From Spirosoma endbachense (GTDB lineage: Bacteria; Bacteroidota; Bacteroidia; Cytophagales; Spirosomataceae): a stretch of DNA of 64,000 bases. The stretch lies in assembly GCF_010233585.1 (NCBI RefSeq), contig NZ_CP045997.1:10124430-10188429 (forward strand), given 5' to 3'. Below, piece by piece: positions 34,106-41,493 of this stretch (the first letter of the stretch is position 1; each line of letters opens with the position of its first letter). Made by a program: the position numbers and the translations under genes. The notes under the pieces were generated by a model, which had not been told where the DNA came from, did no database searches, and worked only from the letters and a program-made list of their open reading frames with translations.

Positions 34106-34570
34106 CTAGGAAAGAATTGCCTCTAAATCGGCGGGAGAGTAGTTGATGCTCTTGAGTGTTTTATGGTCGGCATCGCGATAGACCAGGAATTTTCCGTCTG
34201 ATTCGACAAAATGACAATCGACCCCTTTGGCCTGATATTGGGCAACCGTTGCTTCGGCCTCTTCGACTGTCAGGCAGGCTTTGCTCATGTTGGACCGTTG
34301 AACTTCGTCAAATAACGCTTTGAATTTATCGCCCAGACCAAACTCCAGAACGGCTCCCGATAACACATACTGTAAATCGCAGAGGGCGTCGGCTACGGCA
34401 ACGAGGTCGCCTTCGGCAATGGCTTCCCGAAATTCGTCGAGTTCTTCAGCCAGCAGCGACACCCGAAGTTTACAACGGGCTTCGGATGGGATCTGGGGCG
34501 AGTCGAGAACGGGTGCATGAAACGTGCGGTGAAATTCCGCAACCTGGGTAAGTGAGTCTGGTGAATGCAT
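34106..34570 (-). CDS. MazG-like nucleoside triphosphate pyrophosphohydrolase family protein
   Basis: This is a 154-residue all-alpha NTP-pyrophosphatase: VAEFHRTFHAPVLDSPQIP, then RVSLLAEELDEFREAIAEGDLVAVADALCDLQYVLSGAVLEFGL with the EExxE...DxxxD metal-binding pattern, and a C-terminal extension KSINYSPADLEAIL. Such enzymes hydrolyse (d)NTPs or related nucleotides to monophosphates, and phage-type relatives are known. The exact substrate is unknown. The start is the ATG at 34568-34570. Confidence 0.87.
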   Translation of the reverse strand: MHSPDSLTQVAEFHRTFHAPVLDSPQIPSEARCKLRVSLLAEELDEFREAIAEGDLVAVADALCDLQYVLSGAVLEFGLGDKFKALFDEVQRSNMSKACLTVEEAEATVAQYQAKGVDCHFVESDGKFLVYRDADHKTLKSINYSPADLEAILS

Positions 34571-34623
34571 TCTGAACTATGATTACGTTGATTAGATGAT
34601 TTCGCTGACCTGGGCGTTAATAA

Positions 34624-35025
34624 TCAGCTTGATTTTGGAGGGTCTATTGAGTTAGCGACCCGTTTAAACTGGAGACTTCGGGCACCAAAATTGATTAATA
34701 AACCAATTCTGAAGTGATAGGCTTCAAGGTAATTGATAGCCTGAACAAGATGGACATCCTCCAACTGAGTGACTGCTTTTAATTCGACTGCGAGAAAATT
34801 GTTGATCAGAAAGTCTACCCAACGTGCTCCAATTTGTAGACCTCGATAAAAAATGGGCATTTCCACTTCTCTGGCAAATGAGATTTGGGCTTTGTCCAAT
34901 TCAATGGCTAAAGCTCGCTGGTAAATAACTTCCTGAAAGCCATTCTCTAACGGACAGTGCACTTCCTTAGCGCACCCAATAATTCGGCTGGTCAATTCTG
35001 AATGTTCGTAACAATTATCAATCAT
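34624..35025 (-). CDS. GxxExxY protein
   Basis: This 133-residue protein of the GxxExxY family has SELTSRIIGCAKEVHCPLENGFQEVIYQRALAIEL with the name-giving motif as GFQEVIY. It continues with ISFAREVEMPIFYRG, VDFLINNFLAVELKAV and LVQAINYLEAYHFRIGLLINFGARSLQFKRV. The FLAVELKAV part resembles the PD-(D/E)XK nuclease core, so a nuclease-like fold is suspected, but no activity is established. It stands alone between the MazG-like and MarC genes. The start is the ATG at 35023-35025. Confidence 0.93.
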   Translation of the reverse strand: MIDNCYEHSELTSRIIGCAKEVHCPLENGFQEVIYQRALAIELDKAQISFAREVEMPIFYRGLQIGARWVDFLINNFLAVELKAVTQLEDVHLVQAINYLEAYHFRIGLLINFGARSLQFKRVANSIDPPKSS

Positions 35026-35083
35026 GTCAAGGTACGATGGTTATTTATTTCAACGAATCAGTGAAATCAATTGATCAGCGTAA

Positions 35084-35662
35084 TCACAGTTCAGCTAGCA
35101 GGTTCGTTTTAAAAAGTTTAATGGCGATTGCCAGCAGGATAATGCCGAATATCTTGCGGAGTACGGCCAGACCGCCCGATCCCAATCGGGTTTCGAGCCA
35201 TCCTGACGACTTTAGAACGGCATAGATCAGAAACAGATTCAGAATAATGCCGACAATGATATTCGCCGTTTGATACTCCGCGCGTAGGGAGATAAGGGTC
35301 GTTAGTGTACCGGCCCCGGCAATAAGCGGAAACGCAATGGGCACAATGTGCGTTGCTCCGCCCGTACTGCTTTCATCCGGTTTGAAAATCGTGCGACCCA
35401 GAATCATTTCCAGGCCAATCAGAAAAATGATGAGAGCTCCGGCTACGGCAAACGACGCAACGTCAACGCCAAACAGTTTCAGGAGACGTTCGCCAACAAA
35501 TAAAAATGACACCATCAGGGCCCCCGATACGAACGTTGCCCGTTCTGACTCGATCTTGCCGACTTTTTTTCGGAGATCGATAATGACAGGCAATGAGCCA
35601 ATCACATCAATAACCGAAAATAGAATAAGGGTGACCGAGGCAATTTCTTTTATATTAAACAT
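35084..35662 (-). CDS. MarC-family integral membrane protein
   Basis: This is a 192-residue inner-membrane protein with about six helices. It shows FSVIDVIGSLPVIIDLRKKVG near the N-terminus, SFAVAGALIIFLIGLEMILGR and HIVPIAFPLIAGAGTLTTLISLRAEY, all typical of the MarC/NAAT family. Despite the name, a role in antibiotic resistance is not supported for the family; amino acid transport has been suggested for some archaeal members. It starts 26 bp after the class V aminotransferase stop on the same strand. Confidence 0.93.
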   Translation of the reverse strand: MFNIKEIASVTLILFSVIDVIGSLPVIIDLRKKVGKIESERATFVSGALMVSFLFVGERLLKLFGVDVASFAVAGALIIFLIGLEMILGRTIFKPDESSTGGATHIVPIAFPLIAGAGTLTTLISLRAEYQTANIIVGIILNLFLIYAVLKSSGWLETRLGSGGLAVLRKIFGIILLAIAIKLFKTNLLAEL

Positions 35663-35688
35663 GGTATTCTTTGGTCATTCTGAAAACG

Positions 35689-36720
35689 TTACTGTTGGAA
35701 TGACAAAAGGAATTGTTTTAAGGTTTCAATCTCATCATCCGTAATGGCGGGGAAGTTGGCAATACGGAATGTCGTCGTTTTCCAGTCGCCATACCCGTTA
35801 CCAAGGGTGATCCCTGCCTGTTGAGCTGCTTGTTTGATGGCCTTGATAGCCGCTTCGGACCCTTCAACGGCTATGACCGTATCGGATCGCTCGGCCGGAT
35901 TGTCGATCAGTAACCGAAAGGGCGATGTGTTCATTTCCTGCTCGAAAAACGAATACCAGGCCGCACTCCGTTTTTTGGTGATAGCGTCTACCTCAGCAAT
36001 AGGCGGAATTTGCTGTAACACGCGCATCAGCAGGTAGATACCAAGGCCGTTGGGCGTATAGGGCGTCTGGAATTTGGCAAAGTTTTCGTGGATGAACAAC
36101 AGACTGTTATAGTGATCGTTTTCGCCGATTTCCTGCGCCCGTGTGAGGGCCGCAGGTGAATAAACCAGCACAGCCAGTCCGGCTGGCAACCCGAAACATT
36201 TTTGTACAGATGCAAACCAAACATCGGCCAGTGTCCAGTCGAACTGGATACCCGCCATTGATGAAACCGAATCGACGGCAATCAGGGCAGACCCTTCATT
36301 ACTCGAAAAATCCCGCCGGAATTGAGCGAGTGTTTCCATCGTGACCTGGGTTCCGTTGGACGTTTCATTCTGGACAAGGCAAAGTACATCGGCCTCATTG
36401 AGTTCGATCGGCGGTTTAATCTTGTAGGCATATTCAGCCCATTTTTTGCCGAATGCGCCACTGTATGGATGTAAACTAGCCTGAACCGTCAGCGATTGGG
36501 TCACAATCTCCCAGCACTCCGTTGCCGAGGATACAAGGGCGATATGATAATCGGCCGGAATGGCGAGTTTGTCGTGTAAAAGCCGGACTGTTTCTTTCAC
36601 AATGTCCATAAACCCCGCGCTACGGTGGTTCAGACTGACAATGCCTTCGCGTACGGCTTCGGCGGCATAGTCGGCTACCTGCGGATAAACTTTCGACGGC
36701 CCTGGGTAAAAGGTGATCAT
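35689..36720 (-). CDS. Class V aminotransferase (SerC / alanine-glyoxylate transaminase-like)
   Basis: This is a 343-residue PLP-dependent enzyme. It begins MITFYPGPSKVYP; SSATECWEIVTQSL binds the cofactor phosphate; VDSVSSMAGIQFDW contains the PLP-Asp, and the Schiff-base Lys lies in SVQKCFGLPAGLAVLVYS. GNGYGDWKTTTFRIANFPAITDDEIETL forms the C-terminal domain. It resembles phosphoserine or alanine-glyoxylate aminotransferases of Bacteroidota; which amine donor it uses is not certain. aroQ lies 84 bp upstream, MarC 26 bp downstream. Confidence 0.88.
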   Translation of the reverse strand: MITFYPGPSKVYPQVADYAAEAVREGIVSLNHRSAGFMDIVKETVRLLHDKLAIPADYHIALVSSATECWEIVTQSLTVQASLHPYSGAFGKKWAEYAYKIKPPIELNEADVLCLVQNETSNGTQVTMETLAQFRRDFSSNEGSALIAVDSVSSMAGIQFDWTLADVWFASVQKCFGLPAGLAVLVYSPAALTRAQEIGENDHYNSLLFIHENFAKFQTPYTPNGLGIYLLMRVLQQIPPIAEVDAITKKRSAAWYSFFEQEMNTSPFRLLIDNPAERSDTVIAVEGSEAAIKAIKQAAQQAGITLGNGYGDWKTTTFRIANFPAITDDEIETLKQFLLSFQQ

Positions 36721-36804
36721 GGTGTTCGATACTGGAGGATGGACAATGAATACTGTAAAGATGGAGCCTTCCCTAACAAGCTAAGCGCTGGTATCCATGT
36801 CTCA

Positions 36805-37230
36805 TTAGCCATTAGTTAATAAAAAACGAACGGCCATTTCATACCCTTTGAGCCCTAGACCGACGATAACTCCTTTGCATTTAGCCGACAGATAGCTGTG
36901 ATGGCGAAATGATTCGCGGGCATGAACATTGGATATATGAACCTCAATGGCCGGGGCCGTTACCGCAGAAAGCGCATCGGCAATGGCAATCGAGGTATGG
37001 GTGTAAGCGCCAGCGTTGATCACGATGCCGTCGATCGTAAAGCCGAGTTCATGAATTTTATCCAGTAGCTCACCCTCGTGATTCGACTGAAAATAGCGAA
37101 GTTGCACATCAGGAAACATAGCTTCCAGCGTTTCCAGGTAATCCACAAAGGAGCGGTTACCATAAATATCGGGTTCGCGTTTGCCCAGCAGGTTCAGGTT
37201 GGGCCCGTTGATAATAAGAATCTGTTTCAT
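36805..37230 (-). CDS. aroQ: 3-dehydroquinate dehydratase, type II
   Basis: This 141-residue enzyme converts 3-dehydroquinate to 3-dehydroshikimate in the chorismate pathway and forms dodecamers in the family. It has the signature ILIINGPNLNLLGKREPDIYG with the catalytic Arg/Tyr loop, FQSNHEGELLDKIHELG, VINAGAYTHTSIAIADAL and VEVHISNVHARESFRHHSYLS-type His block. It starts at the ATG 37228-37230 and is divergent from xerD. Confidence 0.96.
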   Translation of the reverse strand: MKQILIINGPNLNLLGKREPDIYGNRSFVDYLETLEAMFPDVQLRYFQSNHEGELLDKIHELGFTIDGIVINAGAYTHTSIAIADALSAVTAPAIEVHISNVHARESFRHHSYLSAKCKGVIVGLGLKGYEMAVRFLLTNG

Positions 37231-37340
37231 AAAAATGTATACTGGATACTATAAAATGACTAGCTGATGGCTGTAGACGTCATGTTGTGCTACTTTAGCC
37301 GCCAGTCATTTTACATGGCCCATTATTTTATTCAACCTCT

Positions 37341-38249
37341 ATGTGGCAAAGTTATATAAACGCCTTTAAGAACTACCTTAAACTCGAACGGTCGCTGTCC
37401 GAAAACTCAGTTGAGGCCTATCTACATGATGCCGAAAAACTCTATCAATACATGCTGTTGACCGATCCGGCAGTGTCGCCAATGGAGGTAACAGAGAAGC
37501 AGTTAATGAACTTTCTGGCCTATCTGGGTGAGCTGGGGCTTACGGCCCATAGCCAGGCCCGAATACTCTCCGGATTAAAGTCATTTTTTAAATACCTGCT
37601 GCTCGAAAATCTGATTCAGCGCGATCCGACCCAGTTGCTGGAGGCACCCAAGCTGGGCCGAAAGCTCCCCGATACACTCAGCTTTCCGGAAATAGAAGTC
37701 ATGCTGGCGGCCATTGACCTCTCGACACCCGGCGGCACCCGCGACCGGGCAATGCTCGAAGTGTTGTATAGTTCGGGTCTACGCGTGACGGAGTTGCTCA
37801 ATTTACGGCTAACCAACTGTTATTTCGATGCCGGATTTGTCCGTGTTCTCGGAAAGGGCGATAAAGTGCGACTGGTTCCGATCGGCGAAGATGCGATGTA
37901 CTACACGCGCATCTACGTCGATCATGTGCGCTCGACGCTTGATGTGCAGAAAGGGGATGAGGATACGATCTTCCTGAATCTACGGGGTAAACAGCTTTCG
38001 CGGATTTCGGTCTTTACGACGATAAAAAAGCTGGCCGATGAGGTCAATATTAAAAAGAATATCAGTCCGCACACATTCCGGCATTCGTTCGCAACACACC
38101 TGATCGAAGGCGGGGCCGACCTGCGGGCGGTGCAGCAGATGTTAGGCCATGAGTCGATCACGACCACCGAAATCTACACCCACCTCGACCGCGATTATCT
38201 AAAACAAACGCTCAGAGAGTACCATCCCAGAAGTTCGAAGCGGAGTTGA
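37341..38249 (+). CDS. xerD: Tyrosine recombinase XerD
   Basis: This 302-residue site-specific recombinase resolves chromosome dimers at dif with a XerC partner. It has the N-terminal SAM-like core-binding domain and a catalytic domain with R148 (SSGLRVTELLNL), K172 or K175, H244 and R247 (HTFRHSFATHL), H270 (MLGHESITTTEIYTHL) and nucleophile Y279. Length is normal. It is a housekeeping recombinase rather than a phage integrase: no attachment site or other mobile-element genes are near. Confidence 0.95.
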   Translation: MWQSYINAFKNYLKLERSLSENSVEAYLHDAEKLYQYMLLTDPAVSPMEVTEKQLMNFLAYLGELGLTAHSQARILSGLKSFFKYLLLENLIQRDPTQLLEAPKLGRKLPDTLSFPEIEVMLAAIDLSTPGGTRDRAMLEVLYSSGLRVTELLNLRLTNCYFDAGFVRVLGKGDKVRLVPIGEDAMYYTRIYVDHVRSTLDVQKGDEDTIFLNLRGKQLSRISVFTTIKKLADEVNIKKNISPHTFRHSFATHLIEGGADLRAVQQMLGHESITTTEIYTHLDRDYLKQTLREYHPRSSKRS

Positions 38250-38285
38250 CTGATTTTCGAGACGCTATTTTATGGGGTTCGGTTG

Positions 38286-38322
38286 TGTCCGTTGAGGGAC
38301 AATGACTGTCCATTTACGGACA
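38286..38322 (+). promoter_or_regulatory. Tandem operator-like array upstream of PadR/permease operon
   Basis: Two dyads, TGTCC-N6-GGACA, occupy 38286-38301 and 38307-38322, with equal 16-bp size and start positions 21 bp apart, two turns of B-DNA. Each half-site is thus on the same face of the helix. The array lies about 110 bp before the ATG of the PadR regulator, so it may be its own binding site. A promoter element is not clear; TTTG occurs at 38382-38385 and 38394-38397. Confidence 0.6.
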
Positions 38323-38432
38323 AACTTTCTTCACAAAGAACGATAAAAGAGCCATTTTAAGCGGTTTTAGAAACTGTTGACGATTTGGCAGCAGATTTGT
38401 ACGATAAAATATAAACTAATAAATCAGACGGT

Positions 38433-38771
38433 ATGCGTCGAACGTATTTAGGCGAATTTGAAGAAGTGGTTTTGCTAATGGTAGCTATTCTGGATGGCGA
38501 AGGCTATGGGGTTACCGTTAGCCAGGCCCTCGAAGAACATACGGGCCGAATCGTCACCTTTGGTACCGTCCATAATACCCTCATCCGCCTGGAAGAAAAA
38601 GGCTTCGTTAAATCGGAGCTGGGCGGGGCTACCGCCGAACGGGGTGGACGACGCAAGCGCCTGTTCCGGGTTACAGCCCTGGGAAGCCGGGCGCTACAGG
38701 AAATACAACAGCTTCGGCACGAACTCTGGCAGATGGTTCCACCTCATACGCTTCGGCTGAGTGGCCTATGA
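38433..38771 (+). CDS. PadR-family transcriptional regulator of the permease operon
   Basis: This is a 112-residue winged-helix protein. LGEFEEVVLLMVAILDGEGYGVTVSQALEEHTGRIVTFGTVHNTLIRLEEKGFVKSEL is the PadR helix-turn-helix region, and RGGRRKRLFRVTALGSRAL the wing. The TGA stop overlaps the ATG of the first permease (ATGA at 38768-38771), so translation is coupled. Family members usually repress the operon they sit in; the upstream TGTCC/GGACA array is the likely operator. Confidence 0.92.
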   Translation: MRRTYLGEFEEVVLLMVAILDGEGYGVTVSQALEEHTGRIVTFGTVHNTLIRLEEKGFVKSELGGATAERGGRRKRLFRVTALGSRALQEIQQLRHELWQMVPPHTLRLSGL

Positions 38772-41386
38772 ACCCCGTTTCTCAACCACCCCGCTGGGCA
38801 CGGCGGCTACTGGCCTGGTTGCATCCCTGGGACACTCTGGAGGAAGTCGAGGGCGATCTGGACGAACTATATGCCTATTGGTATAAGCGATCGGGCCCGA
38901 GGCAAGCCAGCCTGCGTTATCTGCTCAATGTAGTATCGGTATTGCCGCCTTTTGTGCGTCGACGACAGCGTAAAGAAGTGTACAGTCAATTATCAAGCCT
39001 GAAACCCATTATGATCCGTAATTATTTCAAAATCGCCTGGCGAAACATCGCTCATAATAAATCATTTTCGGCAATCAATATCCTGGGCCTGGCGCTGGGT
39101 ATGGCGTGTAGTCTGCTCATTTTTCTGTGGATTCAGGACGAATTCAGGGTTGATGCCTATCATGCCAATGGTCCGCAACTCTACAACGTCATGGAACGTC
39201 AGTTCTACGATGGAAAAGTTGAAGCCAGCGCCGGAACGCCCGGATTACTGGCCGATGAGTTGAAAAAAGAGTTTCCTGAAATAGCGTATGCCGCTGGTCT
39301 GTCATGGGAGGAGGAACGAACCTTTTCGGTAGGGGATAAACTGAACAAGGAAAAAGGGCGAGCCGCCGGGGCGGATTGGTTCAGAATGTTTAGTATTCCG
39401 CTACTGGCCGGTACCGCCGAAACCGCGTTGGATGCTCCGGCCAATATTGCCATCTCACGGAAATTGGCAACTAACTATTTTGGCAGCCCACAGGCGGCTA
39501 TGGGCAAGAGTATCCGGATTGGTAACAAAGAAGATTATCAGGTAAGCGCCGTTTTTGACGATATACCGAAAAATGGGTCGGTAACTTACGATTATTTGCT
39601 GAGTTGGTCAGATCTGTTGAAACACAATGAATGGCTGAAGGAATGGGGAACCAACGTACCCGAAACCCGAATTCAACTCCGGGTCGACCGCCATGGTGTT
39701 TCGGCAGACCCGGCTCGACTGGAAGCGAAAATGAAGTCGTTTCTGAAAAGCCGTAATCCAGGTATGGAAAAGCGTGGTTTAGACATTCAGCTTTTTCTGC
39801 AACCGTATGAGGACGCGTATCTGTATTCCAATTTTAAGAACGGATATCAGGAGGGTGGCCGCATCGAATACGTCCGGTTGTTTGGTATCGTAGCGGTTTT
39901 TATTCTGCTGATTGCCTGCATTAATTTCATGAATCTGGCCACAGCACGTTCTGTCAAACGGGCTCGTGAGGTTGGCGTTCGGAAGGTGGTTGGCGCGGGC
40001 CGGAACTGGCTGATCGGGCAATTTATTGGAGAAGCTATGGTCTTGACCTTCCTGGCCTTAGTAATCGCCCTGAGCCTGGTTTGGCTGCTGTTGCCCATTT
40101 TCAACAGCCTGACAGAGAAGCAGATAACGTTTCAGTTTGCTACAGCCTCATTCTGGTTTATGTTGTTTGGAATGACGCTCGTTACCGGATTGATTGCCGG
40201 AAGTTATCCAGCCCTTTTTCTGTCGTCGCTCAATCCAATTCGGGTACTGAAAGGCACCATTCGATTTGGCTCTGGTGCGCGGCTTTTCCGACAGGGTCTG
40301 GTGGTTTTTCAGTTTGCCCTGTCGATGTTGTTGATTATCGGAACGATCATTGTATACCGGCAAATTAATTTTATCCAGACCAAGAATCTTGGATTTGATC
40401 GGGATGGGATGCTTTACGTTTCTTCAGAAGGTGAACTGATGACGAAATACAGCACCTTCAAGCAGGAACTATTGCGAATGCCCGGCATTCAGGCCGTAAC
40501 CAAAATGGATGGAACGCCAACCAATGGATTTGGGAGCACAGGCAACGTTCAATGGCCGGGTAAGGATACGACAACCAATGTCCAGTTTCAATTCTCGACG
40601 GTCGATTATGATTTCACGAAGACGCTGAAAGTAAACGTTGCCGGTCGGGATTTTTCGAGCGATTTTGGTGCCGATTCTGCCAATTTCCTCATTAACGAAA
40701 CTGCAGCCCGGCGGATTGGCTATAAAGACCCGATTGGTAAGCCACTGACCATGTGGGGAAAAAAAGGGACAATCATTGGTGTCGTTGCCGACTATCACCA
40801 AAGCTCGATGCACACGCCCATTGAACCGTTCATTGCAAAACTGGGCCAGGGGAAAATTATTATTGTTCGCATCAAACCTGGCCAGACGAAGCAGGCACTG
40901 GCGAGCCTGGAAACCCTGGCGCGGCAAATGAACCCTAAGTTTCCGCTCACGTATCGGTTTGCCGATGAGGCTTTCCAGAAACTGTACCACAGCGAAACCG
41001 TAGTTGGGACACTGACCAATTACTTTGCGTTTCTGGCCATCTTCATTTCCTGTCTGGGTCTGTTCGGGCTGGCGGCTTTTATGGCCGAGCAACGGACGAA
41101 AGAAATCGGTGTACGCAAAGTGCTGGGCGCTTCGGTGACGAGCATCGTTGCCTTGCTTTCGCAGGATTTTCTCAAACTGGTATTAGTGGCCATTCTCATT
41201 TCCTCGCCAGTTGCCTGGTACGGTATGAGCAATTGGTTGCAGAATTATGCCTACAAGATTGACATCGATTGGTGGATTTTTGCCCTGGCCGGTCTGTTGG
41301 CGATTGGAATCGCATTACTAACGATCAGTTTCCAGAGCATCAAAGCCGCATTGATGAATCCTGTTCGCTCACTACGGTCAGAATAA
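38768..41386 (+). CDS. FtsX/MacB-type ABC permease with permease-prefix domain, copy 1
   Basis: This is an 872-residue protein. Residues 1-75 are a cytoplasmic permease-prefix domain (PPRWARRLLAWLHPWDTLEEVEGDLDELYAYWY). A first membrane helix lies about 102-122, then a MacB-type periplasmic domain to about 365, then an FtsX domain starting YVRLFGIVAVFILLIACINFMNLATARSVKRAREVGVRKV. A second periplasmic domain and second FtsX domain (from about 751, EQRTKEIGVRKVLGASVTSIVALLSQDF) follow. This duplicated layout is known from Bacteroidota MacB-like permeases that export or sense envelope compounds with a separate ATPase. No ATPase gene is in the window. Substrate unknown. Confidence 0.9.
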   Translation: MNPVSQPPRWARRLLAWLHPWDTLEEVEGDLDELYAYWYKRSGPRQASLRYLLNVVSVLPPFVRRRQRKEVYSQLSSLKPIMIRNYFKIAWRNIAHNKSFSAINILGLALGMACSLLIFLWIQDEFRVDAYHANGPQLYNVMERQFYDGKVEASAGTPGLLADELKKEFPEIAYAAGLSWEEERTFSVGDKLNKEKGRAAGADWFRMFSIPLLAGTAETALDAPANIAISRKLATNYFGSPQAAMGKSIRIGNKEDYQVSAVFDDIPKNGSVTYDYLLSWSDLLKHNEWLKEWGTNVPETRIQLRVDRHGVSADPARLEAKMKSFLKSRNPGMEKRGLDIQLFLQPYEDAYLYSNFKNGYQEGGRIEYVRLFGIVAVFILLIACINFMNLATARSVKRAREVGVRKVVGAGRNWLIGQFIGEAMVLTFLALVIALSLVWLLLPIFNSLTEKQITFQFATASFWFMLFGMTLVTGLIAGSYPALFLSSLNPIRVLKGTIRFGSGARLFRQGLVVFQFALSMLLIIGTIIVYRQINFIQTKNLGFDRDGMLYVSSEGELMTKYSTFKQELLRMPGIQAVTKMDGTPTNGFGSTGNVQWPGKDTTTNVQFQFSTVDYDFTKTLKVNVAGRDFSSDFGADSANFLINETAARRIGYKDPIGKPLTMWGKKGTIIGVVADYHQSSMHTPIEPFIAKLGQGKIIIVRIKPGQTKQALASLETLARQMNPKFPLTYRFADEAFQKLYHSETVVGTLTNYFAFLAIFISCLGLFGLAAFMAEQRTKEIGVRKVLGASVTSIVALLSQDFLKLVLVAILISSPVAWYGMSNWLQNYAYKIDIDWWIFALAGLLAIGIALLTISFQSIKAALMNPVRSLRSE

Positions 41387-41493
41387 AGACTGGCTAATGG
41401 ACGATGTACCGCTCGGGCGTTTGCGGATTAAAACCTGTAACGATAAATGACCACCTAATTTCATTCGGCACTGAACATGATCCATTGGTCTTT

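Noticed and set aside
37341..38249. XerD as an integrase of a mobile element
   Set aside because: Length, motifs and lack of N-terminal phage-type domains fit housekeeping XerD; no attachment-site repeats, transfer or phage genes are near.
40469..41092. 207-codon minus-strand frame inside permease copy 1
   Set aside because: Antisense to the second periplasmic domain and FtsX region; its composition is that of a reverse-complement shadow.
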